Shown piece after piece: positions 42,884-51,931 of a stretch of 64,000 nucleotides of DNA; position 1 is the stretch's first letter; every line of letters begins with the position of its first letter. The translations under genes were made by a program, and so were the position numbers. The notes beneath the pieces were generated by a model. The model was not told the DNA's origin and did no database searches. It saw nothing but the letters and a program-made list of their open reading frames with translations. The stretch spans positions 1,346,730 to 1,410,729 of the forward strand of contig NZ_PCPS01000001.1 of the NCBI RefSeq assembly GCF_002975405.1, in the 5' to 3' direction. This stretch comes from Arthrobacter sp. MYb229. Its GTDB lineage: Bacteria; Actinomycetota; Actinomycetes; Actinomycetales; Micrococcaceae.

Positions 42884-44095
42884 TTGATCTTTAATAACCC
42901 ACACCGGCGCATCGACCGGTGGATTCGTTCGAACCCTGGCCGAATCGATTTGTTCACCGGCGCACTCTACACATTGATGTGCACAGGATTCGCGCTTGCC
43001 ATGGGTGCCGGGGGCGGCATGGGATTCGCTCTTAGTTTATTGGCCATCACCATTTTGCAGTCGGCCCCCTTGATGGCTCGCCGCCGCTATCCATGGGCCG
43101 TCACGATTGTCGTAGCCTTCGCTCACCTCATGCAGTTGTTCTTCCAGGGAATCTTCCTTCCCTCGCAGCTATCGGTTCCCTTGCTGATTTACACCATGGC
43201 TGTCTATGGAAAACGCTGGCAATCTTTCGCTACCCTAGGCGTGGGGTTGCTGGGTGCGATTCTTGCAACCTCTAATATCTTTGGTCCGGGCGCCTACGGT
43301 CAGGCCAACATATCCTTTGACATGATCATCTCCTTTGTGGGCTTATCGCTGGTGGTAATGCTGGCCTGGACCTTTGGTGATCTCGCGCGAAGCCGGCGGC
43401 AAACCCTCAATGCCTTGCGAGCCCATGCACAACGCCTGGAAAACGAACGGCTGATTGAACGTGAGCTGGCTGCCTCGGATGAACGCAACCATATCGCCAG
43501 AGAAATGCATGACATCGTGGCCCACTCGCTCTCAGTGATTATCACCCAGGCAGATGGTGCACGATACGCGGCAGTCAAGGACCCAAACATCGCGGTTGAA
43601 ACCTTGAAGACGGTCTCTGACGCGGGGCGTTCTTCACTACGTGAAATGCGACGCCTTTTGGGCGTACTGCGCACAGATGAAGAGGTTGATCACCGCCCGT
43701 TGCCGACACTGGAAAACATTCCAGAGTTGGTTGAAACTGCTATGAAGTCCGGCGTAGAAGTTTATTTTCAGGTCAAAGGGTCGCCGCGTCGCCAGCTGCC
43801 AACCGGAGCGGAGCTGACCGCGTACCGCTGCGTGCAGGAAGCACTGACTAATGTCATGAAGCACGCAGGCCCAAGATCAACCACGCATGTGACTCTGAGC
43901 TGGACCAATCGAGGCGTCGAAATGAGCGTCATCGATGACGGCCGGGGTGCAGGAAGCCTGGGCGTCGCAGGCACCGGCCAAGGTCTGCGCGGATTACACG
44001 AACGAGTCTCCCTATACGATGGAACCAGTACCGCTGCCCCGCATCCAGGCGGAGGATTTGCCGTCTCTGTGTTCATCCCCTACTCCGAGGACTAA
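42884..44095 (+). CDS. Sensor histidine kinase, NarL/DesK type
   Basis: A 403-residue membrane kinase. Five or so hydrophobic segments fill residues 20-165 with little extracellular sequence, so it may sense the membrane itself. The HisKA_3 dimerisation region contains REMHDIVAHSLSV with the phosphorylated histidine near residue 208, and the ATPase domain has QEALTNVMKHAG, DDGRGAG and GTGQGLRGL. The start is a TTG at 42884 behind GAGGGA. Its stop is six bases before the response regulator gene, so they form one operon. The signal is unknown. Confidence 0.92.
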   Translation: MIFNNPHRRIDRWIRSNPGRIDLFTGALYTLMCTGFALAMGAGGGMGFALSLLAITILQSAPLMARRRYPWAVTIVVAFAHLMQLFFQGIFLPSQLSVPLLIYTMAVYGKRWQSFATLGVGLLGAILATSNIFGPGAYGQANISFDMIISFVGLSLVVMLAWTFGDLARSRRQTLNALRAHAQRLENERLIERELAASDERNHIAREMHDIVAHSLSVIITQADGARYAAVKDPNIAVETLKTVSDAGRSSLREMRRLLGVLRTDEEVDHRPLPTLENIPELVETAMKSGVEVYFQVKGSPRRQLPTGAELTAYRCVQEALTNVMKHAGPRSTTHVTLSWTNRGVEMSVIDDGRGAGSLGVAGTGQGLRGLHERVSLYDGTSTAAPHPGGGFAVSVFIPYSED

Positions 44096-44100
44096 AAAGA

Positions 44101-44790
44101 ATGACCCCCAGTGAGCCAATTACAGTCGCCTTGGTCGATGACCAGCTTCTGGTTCGTAGCGGTTTCCGAATGCTCATCAATTCCCAGCCGGACATGAATG
44201 TAGTCGCCGAAGCTTCCAACGGACGCGAGGCGTTGGCTTCTCCCTCATTGGCCACGGCAGATGTCATATTGATGGACGTCCGCATGCCGGAACTGGATGG
44301 AATCGAAACGACTGAACGGCTACTGACTTCTAAGAATCAATCAAGGCAGGCGCCTCGCATCATAGTGCTGACCACGTTTGATATGGACGAGTATGCCTTC
44401 AGCGCCATTCAGGCTGGAGCGAGCGGTTTCCTGCTCAAGGATGCCCCGCCCGAAGAGCTACTGGAATCCGTTCGTACGGTAAACCGCGGGGATGCCGTGA
44501 TCGCACCTTCGACGACAAGAAGGCTTCTGGACCATATGGCCCCGCTGCTAAAACGCTCATCGCAAACCGACGATACGTTGATGTCCGCCGTAGGTTCCTT
44601 GACACCTCGTGAACGTGAAGTCTTTGGACACATCGCCTTGGGGCGTTCGAATCCAGAAATAGCGAGAGATCTGTTTCTATCCGAAGCCACGGTAAAAACT
44701 CATGTCGGTCACATTCTTGCCAAGCTCGGTGCCCGTGACCGGGTCCAAGCCGTGGTGATCGCCTACCAAACCGGTGTGGTCAGCGCCTAG
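44101..44790 (+). CDS. NarL/LuxR-family response regulator
   Basis: A 229-residue partner of the kinase just upstream. The receiver domain has DDQLLVRSGFR with the acidic pocket, LMDVRMPELDG with the phosphorylated aspartate, and a conserved lysine in FLLKDAPPEE. The C-terminal LuxR-type helix-turn-helix is LTPREREVFGHIALGRSNPEIARDLFLSEATVKTHV, shown here in part as SNPEIARDLFLSEATVKTHV. A strong bidirectional terminator ends the operon. Target genes cannot be told. Confidence 0.94.
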   Translation: MTPSEPITVALVDDQLLVRSGFRMLINSQPDMNVVAEASNGREALASPSLATADVILMDVRMPELDGIETTERLLTSKNQSRQAPRIIVLTTFDMDEYAFSAIQAGASGFLLKDAPPEELLESVRTVNRGDAVIAPSTTRRLLDHMAPLLKRSSQTDDTLMSAVGSLTPREREVFGHIALGRSNPEIARDLFLSEATVKTHVGHILAKLGARDRVQAVVIAYQTGVVSA

Positions 44791-44808
44791 TACTTACCGA
44801 TTAAACAT

Positions 44809-44855
44809 AGAGCTCCAAGCATGGTTTTATAACCATGCTTGGAGCTCTAATTTTT
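44809..44855. terminator. Bidirectional terminator between the response regulator gene and metG
   Basis: An 18-bp perfect stem (AGAGCTCCAAGCATGGTT at 44809 and its complement at 44831-44848) with a short loop is followed by AATTTTTC on the plus strand. It lies between the two convergent stops. Confidence 0.9.
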
Positions 44856-44860
44856 CAGGC

Positions 44861-46411
44861 TTATTTTTCTTCTTCGTAGCGCGGGAAAACCGGAGCCGGC
44901 GCCGGCAATTCGGTTCCCGGCACCAGGACGGTGTCAAAGTTCTCGAAGTTGCGTGCAGTCCCCTGGCCAACAGCCAGCAGGTCAAGCATTCCGGTCATAG
45001 TCTGCGGCAGGACCGGCTGCAGGAGCATTGCGACCTTGCGAACAATTTCGATAGTCACGTAGAGAACCGTTTCCATGCGTGCTGGATCGGTTTTCTTCAG
45101 CTTCCATGGCTCCTGCTCGGCAAAGTACGCATTGGTGTCGCCCAAGACATGCCAGACGGCTTCCAAAGCACGACTGAAGTCTTGGCGGTCATATGCTTCT
45201 TGATTGATTTCCAAAAGCTTTGAGGCGGCAGCCAGAATCTGCTCATCGGCGTCCAGCAGCTGCCCGGGTGCCGGCACAACTCCCCCGCAGTTCTTGGCCA
45301 CCATGGAAAGCGATCGCTGCGCGAGGTTTCCAAAATTATTTGCGAGATCGCCATTAATGCGCGCAACGATGGTGTCATGGTTGTAGCTGCCATCGGCGCC
45401 AAAGGTCACCTCACGCAGGAAGAAATAGCGCACCTGGTCGAGTCCATACCGCGCCACAAAATCATCTGGTGACACGGTATTGCCCAAGGACTTGGACATC
45501 TTCACACCGTTGTTGTGCAAGAAGCCATGGATCATCACACGCTTGGGAACCGGCAGTTTTGCCGACATGAGGAAGGCCGGCCAGTAAATGGCGTGGAACC
45601 GGGAAATGTCCTTGCCGATAACGTGCACATCTGCGGGCCAGTACTTCTGGAAAGATGCCGATTCCACGTCCGGGAAGCCGGCACCGGTCAGGTAGTTCGT
45701 CAGGGCATCGACCCAAACGTACATGACGTGCTTCTCGTTGCCGGGAACCGGGATTCCCCAGTCGAAGGTTGTGCGCGAAATCGAAAGATCAGTCAGCCCG
45801 CCTTCAACAAAACGAACAACTTCGTTGAACCGTGATCGCGGGGCACCGAAATCAGCGTTCTCTTCGTAGTGAGCCAGCAGCTTGTCCTGGTACTTGGACA
45901 GCCGGAAGAAATAAGATTCTTCTTCGGTCCAAGTTACCTCGGTGTCGGTTTCGGTCGTGTACCGGATACCGTCTTCGCGAACCTCGGTCTGTTCTTCGGT
46001 GTAGAAGGCTTCGTCACGGACCGAGTACCAGCCGGCGTACTTATCCAGGTAAATATCGTCGTTGGCTTCCATCCGGCGCCACAGCTCCTGCGCCGCGGCA
46101 TGGTGGTCCGCGTCTGTGGTCCGGATGAAACGGTCGTAGCTCGTGCCCAATTCATCATTCATCGACTGGAACGCATCGGAGTTGCGCTGCGCGAGCTGCG
46201 CTGGAGTGATGCCCTCTTTCTCCGCAGTCTGCATCATCTTCTGCCCATGCTCGTCCGTACCGGTCAGGAAGAAGACGTCATACCCATCAAGTCGCTTGAA
46301 ACGCGCCATGGCGTCCGTTGCGACGACCTCGTAGGCATGCCCAATATGAGGGGTGCCATTCGGGTATGAGATTGCTGTGGTGATGTAAAAGGGTTTCTGC
46401 TGAGAAGTCAC
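44861..46411 (-). CDS. metG: Methionyl-tRNA synthetase
   Basis: A 516-residue class I synthetase. The HIGH motif is in [12 protein letters not shown] and the KMSKS motif is in [13 protein letters not shown] near residue 300. GTDEHGQKM, with the editing/methionine pocket, and [12 protein letters not shown] are typical. No four-cysteine zinc knuckle is seen between them and no C-terminal tRNA-binding domain, so it is the short actinobacterial form. The start is a GTG at 46411 behind AAGGT. Confidence 0.96.
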   Translation of the reverse strand: MTSQQKPFYITTAISYPNGTPHIGHAYEVVATDAMARFKRLDGYDVFFLTGTDEHGQKMMQTAEKEGITPAQLAQRNSDAFQSMNDELGTSYDRFIRTTDADHHAAAQELWRRMEANDDIYLDKYAGWYSVRDEAFYTEEQTEVREDGIRYTTETDTEVTWTEEESYFFRLSKYQDKLLAHYEENADFGAPRSRFNEVVRFVEGGLTDLSISRTTFDWGIPVPGNEKHVMYVWVDALTNYLTGAGFPDVESASFQKYWPADVHVIGKDISRFHAIYWPAFLMSAKLPVPKRVMIHGFLHNNGVKMSKSLGNTVSPDDFVARYGLDQVRYFFLREVTFGADGSYNHDTIVARINGDLANNFGNLAQRSLSMVAKNCGGVVPAPGQLLDADEQILAAASKLLEINQEAYDRQDFSRALEAVWHVLGDTNAYFAEQEPWKLKKTDPARMETVLYVTIEIVRKVAMLLQPVLPQTMTGMLDLLAVGQGTARNFENFDTVLVPGTELPAPAPVFPRYEEEK

Positions 46412-46468
46412 GATACAAATTTACCTTAGTCAGTGCTGGAAGCTGGATTCTTCGAAGCGATCATCGCG

Positions 46469-47473
46469 TCACATGATCTGATCCAGATAGTCCCAAAAGG
46501 CACCGCGAAGGGTACGGCGGATTGTTTGTTGATCCGTTTTCCACTCTCCGAGCACCTGGGCACAGTCCTTAAGCAAGGTCCGGTCGATTTCTGGCGGCAG
46601 TTGAGGTTTGTCTGCCACCAGTTCAACAACCTCTGATTGGGTAGTGCTGGCAAGCCAGGACTGAGCTACCTTGGCACCAATTTCTTCAGCCGCCGTCAGT
46701 TCCTTCTGCTCGTAGGCAGCTTGGCCATGGAACCCAGAACGTTCGCTATCTGAGGAGTAGACGACTTCTGCTTGAGTCGTTGGCTCAGCACTGCGTAGAA
46801 CTTGTGCCTTTTGCGCCAGCAAGGCTGGTGTAGGGATTCCAGGTTTTGCTATTGCCGAGGGCTTCGCGATTGGCGCACCGGCCACCAATGCGGTTTTATC
46901 ACAATGATCTTTATCCCAGTCAATGATTCGGGTGAATGAACTATCAATAATGGAATCGGGCATCACTTCAATAGCATCAGCTGTCAGAGCTAAGTGTTCG
47001 GCAACCGAGGCTACTCCCAACCGGCTCTGGTCCTTTTGCAAACCAAGCAATACGACCTTCATGCCCAAGTCTTGGGCTTCTTCTACCGCTTCGGCCAGAT
47101 CGTCGTCTCCGGAAACAAGATAGGCAACGGATGCAGACCCATGTCGCGCTACGCCAACCAAATCCAAGGCCAACCGGAGATCGACGCCCTTTTGCTCGCC
47201 ATTATAGGAAATTCGACCCAGTCGAACTTTTACACCTGGAATCAAGCCAATACGCTTATGCTGCTCGGTAAATAGACCGTCCTTGGAAGCGTCATACCAG
47301 TAGACCCGAAGGTTATTCAGGCCCGTGTTCTTCTTGACAGTCTGGACTATTCCACGAACTAAAGACTCATAATGCGTGGTAAAGGCCGAACGGAGAGTGG
47401 TTCCGGCCACTCTATGCCCGCCTAAAGACAATAAAAACCCGGCATCAACAAATATTGCAGTTTGATTCATCAT
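46469..47473 (-). CDS. NYN/PIN-domain protein (LabA-like)
   Basis: A 334-residue protein. The N-terminal NYN domain, residues about 1-165, has IFVDAGFLL with the first acidic residue, RVYWYDA, KGVDLRLALDLVG and VSGDDDLAEAVEEA, i.e. the aspartates expected in a PIN-like ribonuclease site. The middle is low in conservation and the last 60 residues are helical. Such proteins are RNases or degradation-linked regulators; the target is unknown. The ATG at 47473 is used; a frame beginning at 47590 is open but runs through the wecB terminator hairpin and has no family match. Confidence 0.88.
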   Translation of the reverse strand: MMNQTAIFVDAGFLLSLGGHRVAGTTLRSAFTTHYESLVRGIVQTVKKNTGLNNLRVYWYDASKDGLFTEQHKRIGLIPGVKVRLGRISYNGEQKGVDLRLALDLVGVARHGSASVAYLVSGDDDLAEAVEEAQDLGMKVVLLGLQKDQSRLGVASVAEHLALTADAIEVMPDSIIDSSFTRIIDWDKDHCDKTALVAGAPIAKPSAIAKPGIPTPALLAQKAQVLRSAEPTTQAEVVYSSDSERSGFHGQAAYEQKELTAAEEIGAKVAQSWLASTTQSEVVELVADKPQLPPEIDRTLLKDCAQVLGEWKTDQQTIRRTLRGAFWDYLDQIM

Positions 47474-47553
47474 ACTTTTGATACTAGTCAGTACGGGGCA
47501 AAGAATCCTGCACCAAAAGAGGAACGCCAGGCATTCGTTCATTTTAAAAGCAA

Positions 47554-47584
47554 GAGGGACCAGAACAAATTGTTCTAGTCCCTC
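47554..47584 (-). terminator. Rho-independent terminator of wecB
   Basis: On the minus strand GAGGGACTAGAAC pairs with GTTCTGGTCCCTC, one wobble, and is followed by TTGCTTTT. It starts 13 nt past the wecB stop. Confidence 0.8.
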
Positions 47585-47596
47585 CTGCATGACATG

Positions 47597-48781
47597 CTAG
47601 ATGCTTGTTGCTCGCATCATGTCATCCGCATCGGATAGACGGGAATCAAATTCTTCAATTCGCTCCCCCACGCCAAGCAGCTCCGCAATGGCAGCTACAG
47701 TGCGTTCAGAAGCTTTCCCGTCGCCGTAAGGATTAACCGCATTGGCCATTTCCTCATAAGCGGCAGAATCATTCAACAACTCCGAAACCGAATCGAAGAT
47801 CCGCTGTTCGTCGGTTCCGATGAGTCGAACGGTACCAGCCGTCACGGCTTCCGGACGCTCGGTATTCAAGCGCATTACCAACACTGGCTTACCGAGGCTT
47901 GGCGCTTCTTCCTGCACTCCACCGGAGTCGGTCAGGACCACGGTTGAGGCATCGATGATTCGAGTGAATTCACCATAAGCCAGCGGCTCCGTCAAAGTAA
48001 CGTTTGGAATACCATCGATTTCCGGAAGCAAAGCCTCACGTACCGCAGGATTGCGATGCAAGGGAAGGATAAACTGAATATCGGGCTCTGCTACGGACAG
48101 GCGCGCAATCGCTCGGCCAATCCCGCGCATCGGCTCGCCTTGGTTCTCGCGACGATGAGTCGTCACCAAAACAATTCGCTTGCCGGAGTTCACGATTTCT
48201 TCAAGTTGTGGATCCGTGAAGGGGATCTTCTTTTCAACCACGGTCAGCAGTGCATCGATAACACTGTTGCCAGTGATAACGATGTCCTTGCTGTTGAAGG
48301 TCTCGCGCTCGAGGTTACGCTTGCTCAGCGAAGTTGGCGCCAAGTGAAGGCTGGCAATCTGGCTGGTGAGCTTGCGATTGGCTTCCTCTGGGAATGGCGA
48401 GAAAAGGTCGTAACTACGCAGACCAGCCTCGGCGTGTACCACTGGAATTCCTCTGTAGAAAGCTGCGATAGCTCCTGCGGTAGAGGTGGTGGTGTCTCCC
48501 TGGACGACTACGGCATCCGGCTTTTCTTTTTCAAAGATTTCATCCAGACCTGCAATGGTCTTAGTCAGCAAACCGTTGAGGGTCTGTCGCGGCTGAATCA
48601 CGTCAAGGTCATAGTCTGGCTTGATGCCAAACAGCTCGTTGACCTGATCCAGCATCTCGCGATGCTGCCCGGTAACAACAACTATACAGTCGAAATCTTT
48701 AGCCTCTTTCAAGGCCTTGACGATCGGTGCAACCTTGATGGCCTCGGGACGAGTGCCATAGATCGGCATGATCTTTTTCAT
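47597..48781 (-). CDS. wecB: UDP-N-acetylglucosamine 2-epimerase (non-hydrolysing)
   Basis: A 394-residue enzyme converting UDP-GlcNAc to UDP-ManNAc. IYGTRPEAIKVAPIV, VVTGQHREMLDQV, VVQGDTTTS, HVEAGLRS (here VHAEAGLRS), TTHRRENQG and DSGGVQEEAPSLGKPVLVMR follow in family order. The start is the ATG at 48781 (MKKIMPIYG), ten bases after AAGGT; a longer frame to 48856 overlaps wecC. wecC is 31 bases upstream, so the pair makes UDP-ManNAcA from UDP-GlcNAc. ManNAcA is found in teichuronic acids and capsules. Confidence 0.95.
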   Translation of the reverse strand: MKKIMPIYGTRPEAIKVAPIVKALKEAKDFDCIVVVTGQHREMLDQVNELFGIKPDYDLDVIQPRQTLNGLLTKTIAGLDEIFEKEKPDAVVVQGDTTTSTAGAIAAFYRGIPVVHAEAGLRSYDLFSPFPEEANRKLTSQIASLHLAPTSLSKRNLERETFNSKDIVITGNSVIDALLTVVEKKIPFTDPQLEEIVNSGKRIVLVTTHRRENQGEPMRGIGRAIARLSVAEPDIQFILPLHRNPAVREALLPEIDGIPNVTLTEPLAYGEFTRIIDASTVVLTDSGGVQEEAPSLGKPVLVMRLNTERPEAVTAGTVRLIGTDEQRIFDSVSELLNDSAAYEEMANAVNPYGDGKASERTVAAIAELLGVGERIEEFDSRLSDADDMMRATSI

Positions 48782-48812
48782 TAGGACATCTACCTTGTCA
48801 GAAGAGGGGAAT

Positions 48813-50045
48813 CTAGCGCCAGAGACCGCGGGTGTCAATGACATCCTTGCCTGCAAGCGCAGTGGCGGGAACCGATTTGAACTGATCGTGATCCACCAAC
48901 AAGGTCACAACTTCTGCGGCTTCCAGCGCCTCATCCAACGGAGTCAGGGTGAGGTTCGCAATGCCGTCAAGTTTCTTGGGCAGTGCATCAACGTGTGGTT
49001 CGACAGCCAAGAACTCGATGGTTGGATTCTCTACAGCCAGCTTGCGAGCGATCTCAATGGACGGCGATTCACGCATGTCATCAATGTTCGCCTTGAAGGC
49101 AAGCCCCAATACAGCAACCTTGCCATTAAACGCTGGCGACTTGGTGGCCTGAACTACCTTGTCGATGACCCAGCTTGGCTTGGAGTCGTTGGTTTCACGA
49201 GCCATCCGGATGAGCTTGGACTCCTCCGGAGCAGCGGAAACGATGAACCATGGATCAACCGCGATGCAGTGTCCGCCTACGCCTGGACCAGGCTGAAGGA
49301 TGTTTACACGTGGGTGACGGTTCGCCAAGGAAATGAGTTCCCAGACATCGATCCCGATTTTGTCAGAGATCACCGAAAGCTCGTTGGCGAAGGCAATATT
49401 CACGTCGCGGAACGAGTTCTCAACCAGCTTCGCCATCTCGGCGGTTTTGGCATCGGTAGTCAAAATCGCAGCCTGGCAGAAAACCTCGTAGAGCGCCTTC
49501 GCCTTATCGGCAGCTTCCGGGGTTATGCCGCCAACAATACGGTCGTTGGTCACAAGCTCTTCCATGACGTAGCCTGGCAAAACCCGCTCCGGGCAGTGTG
49601 CCACGAGCAGACTGTCCGTGTTCAGGTCTGGGCGCTTGGCCAAGAGGTAGTCAGCCAGGTGCTGAGTTGCCCCTGGAGGCGAGGTGGATTCGAGGATGAC
49701 CAATTCGCCACCTTTAAGGTTCGGTGCGATACCTTCTGCTGCAGACTCGATGTACGAGAGATCTGCGGTGTAATCATCGTTGAACGGAGTTGGCACGGCA
49801 ACGATGTAGGCTTCGGCTGCAGGAGTCTCGAAGCTGGCGCTGAGGGTTCCTGCGGCAACTGCGGCTGAAACGAATTCACCCAGCGCTGGTTCAACAAATG
49901 GAACTTCGCCCTTGTTGACTGCCTCAACGGTCCGAGGAGTAACATCCACACCCTTGACGATGATTCCCTTAGATGCAAGGATCGCGGCGGTTGGCAGGCC
50001 GATATATCCCAAACCGATGACGGCGACTTCTTTAATGCTGTTCAC
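48813..50045 (-). CDS. wecC: UDP-N-acetyl-D-mannosamine dehydrogenase
   Basis: A 410-residue member of the UDP-glucose/GDP-mannose dehydrogenase family oxidising UDP-ManNAc to UDP-ManNAcA. VIGLGYIGLPTA is the NAD loop, VPTPFNDDY and ESTSPPGATQ are the WecC-type segments, and GPGVGGHCIAVDPWF carries the catalytic cysteine; that WecC pattern (HCIAVDPWF) separates it from Ugd. DDMRESPS closes the C-terminal domain. It is the first gene of the wecC-wecB pair and has a separate upstream region of about 130 bp next to the glycosyltransferase run. Confidence 0.95.
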   Translation of the reverse strand: MNSIKEVAVIGLGYIGLPTAAILASKGIIVKGVDVTPRTVEAVNKGEVPFVEPALGEFVSAAVAAGTLSASFETPAAEAYIVAVPTPFNDDYTADLSYIESAAEGIAPNLKGGELVILESTSPPGATQHLADYLLAKRPDLNTDSLLVAHCPERVLPGYVMEELVTNDRIVGGITPEAADKAKALYEVFCQAAILTTDAKTAEMAKLVENSFRDVNIAFANELSVISDKIGIDVWELISLANRHPRVNILQPGPGVGGHCIAVDPWFIVSAAPEESKLIRMARETNDSKPSWVIDKVVQATKSPAFNGKVAVLGLAFKANIDDMRESPSIEIARKLAVENPTIEFLAVEPHVDALPKKLDGIANLTLTPLDEALEAAEVVTLLVDHDQFKSVPATALAGKDVIDTRGLWR

Positions 50046-50176
50046 TAAAGTGACTTTCCTTCTGGTGCGAGTGTCATTCCCAAAGCTGGGCGTTCAGGCT
50101 GATCTTATAACGCTTTGATTACAAGCCGAGCCCTGTAAACCATATCGCAAGAGTGCAACTGCCGTCAGGTTTCATG

Positions 50177-51922
50177 TCAGTCTGCTTTACTTATTACTTG
50201 CTGGTAAATTTCGGCCAGCCTCTTGGCATTTTTATTCCAAGTTCTGGTTTCGAGGACGAAATCCCGACCTGACCTGCCCATGAGCTCAGCCTTCGACGGT
50301 TCATAAATCAAGGATTCGATGGAATTCGCCCAAGCTTCTACGTCGCCAGAAGGTACAAGGTGACCGGTTTCACCGTCGCTTATAAGCTCGCGCAATGCGG
50401 GCAAATCAGAGGCAATAACCGGAACACGAGATGCTAGTGCTTCAACTGGTTTGAGCGGAGTCACCGCACGAGTAACCGACGAGTCGACGCGAGGGACTAC
50501 AAATACATTCAGGGACGCGTGGTAGAGATGCGCTTTTTCACGTGGAACTCGCCCCGGAAATTCACAATATTCGGAGATTCCGAGCTCGACCGCAAGTCGA
50601 ATGAGATTTTCTCTCTCAGTGCCATCTCCAACTATGAGGACTCTAAGTTTCTCTGTAGCGGGCATAATTTTCGCGACGGCGCGAAGTACCGTGTCTAGTC
50701 CTTCATAGGGCACCAAGCTGCTCACGGTACCGACATAAAATGCCTGAACATCCAATCCAAGCTCTTCTCGAGCAACAGACCGCGACACAGGTTCGTTGAG
50801 GAACTCTTCACCAATGCCGTTGGGAAGAATCTCGATACTGTCTGGTTTAACACCGGTCACTGTGAGATTTTCCCTCATTTCTGCACCGAGTGTGATCACA
50901 TAGTCAGCGTTCCTAGCGACAAATGCTTCGCGTTCTCTGAAGAGCTTGTAGCGCTCAGAATTTACGGCAGAGGCTGGACGGGTCGATAGCCAAGTGTCAG
51001 CCAGCTGCCCGCGGACTTCATATACCCACGGAATGCCAGTCGCTTCGGAGACCGCCTTAACCGCGAGAGCATTTGAAAAGTCGGTGGTAGTGTGGAGGAT
51101 TTGGGGGCCATCATGGAGTACTTTTGCCAGGAGCGCCTCTGATTGTTGTTGAATTCGCCCCGACAAGTCGTATTTTGCTCGTACTGGAATCAACCGCTCA
51201 TATTCGACGGCTCCGACCCGATCCGATTTTTGAGCATTGAATATGCCAATGCTTAACGGATAATTCACTCGAGTGCAGGCTCTCACGCTCCAGCCTTCAG
51301 CGGACAGAGCCGACAATGTGGACTGAGTACGTTGCGCATAACCGCTGCCAGTGTGAGGCAACGAATTAGTCGCTAAGCAGACTACGGTTTTTAATGTTCG
51401 ATTCTTGGAACCGGCATATTGAGTTGCCGGAAGCTTCGGCACCGTCCCAAGGTAGACCTGATATTCAGATACGTAATGTCGCTTTTGGCGGTTCGGCCTA
51501 ATTTGTTCCAGCAAGGCAATAGCTTCGCTCATGTTGCCTAAGCCCCATTGCAACCGTGCTCTTGCTCTAATCGCATTTGGGGATGTGCTCGGTACTTGCA
51601 GCAAGCTAGCTGCCGTTTCCCATTCCCCGCTGGCGATGCAAAGATTCGCCAGAAAAATTCCACCGCGCTTTGCGTTGGATTTCTCAATCCAGAGACGGCA
51701 GGTTGTGTTTAGTTGAACCCTATCGTCGCGAATCATCGCCGAGATGGCATTAGCTAAAGTTCCGTTGTTCCCAAGCGAAAGCACTTTGTCCAGAACCTTA
51801 ACCGGAGCTTGACTCTTAAACTTTCTTGCTACTTGAAGCGCAAAGTAGCTCGGGTCGTCAGCTACATTTGAGAGGATCAACCGAGCAGTATTCGTAAGAT
51901 TTGCTATCAACTGAGAATTCAA
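50177..51922 (-). CDS. Family 4 glycosyltransferase with helical N-terminal extension
   Basis: A 581-residue protein. Residues 1 to about 170 are helical and TPR-like (for example LCIASGEWETAASLLQVP and LQWGLGNMSEAIALLEQI); the GT-B fold of family 4 follows with SLPHTGSGYAQRTQSTLSAL near 195, YEVRGQLADTWLS near 315, LPNGIGEEF, VGDGTERENLI and SLNVFVVPRVDSSVTRAVTPLKPVEALA. It resembles the first GT module of the 1475-residue protein at 55188-59615, with the same YEVRG, SPLKPxEAxA-like strings. The start is TTG at 51922 behind AGGACA. The activated sugar is unknown. It ends the four-gene glycosyltransferase run. Confidence 0.88.
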   Translation of the reverse strand: MNSQLIANLTNTARLILSNVADDPSYFALQVARKFKSQAPVKVLDKVLSLGNNGTLANAISAMIRDDRVQLNTTCRLWIEKSNAKRGGIFLANLCIASGEWETAASLLQVPSTSPNAIRARARLQWGLGNMSEAIALLEQIRPNRQKRHYVSEYQVYLGTVPKLPATQYAGSKNRTLKTVVCLATNSLPHTGSGYAQRTQSTLSALSAEGWSVRACTRVNYPLSIGIFNAQKSDRVGAVEYERLIPVRAKYDLSGRIQQQSEALLAKVLHDGPQILHTTTDFSNALAVKAVSEATGIPWVYEVRGQLADTWLSTRPASAVNSERYKLFREREAFVARNADYVITLGAEMRENLTVTGVKPDSIEILPNGIGEEFLNEPVSRSVAREELGLDVQAFYVGTVSSLVPYEGLDTVLRAVAKIMPATEKLRVLIVGDGTERENLIRLAVELGISEYCEFPGRVPREKAHLYHASLNVFVVPRVDSSVTRAVTPLKPVEALASRVPVIASDLPALRELISDGETGHLVPSGDVEAWANSIESLIYEPSKAELMGRSGRDFVLETRTWNKNAKRLAEIYQQVISKAD

Positions 51923-51931
51923 AATACTGTC

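Noticed and set aside
48768..49868. Plus-strand open frame of 366 codons
   Set aside because: Antisense shadow of wecC. The residues do not resemble any protein.
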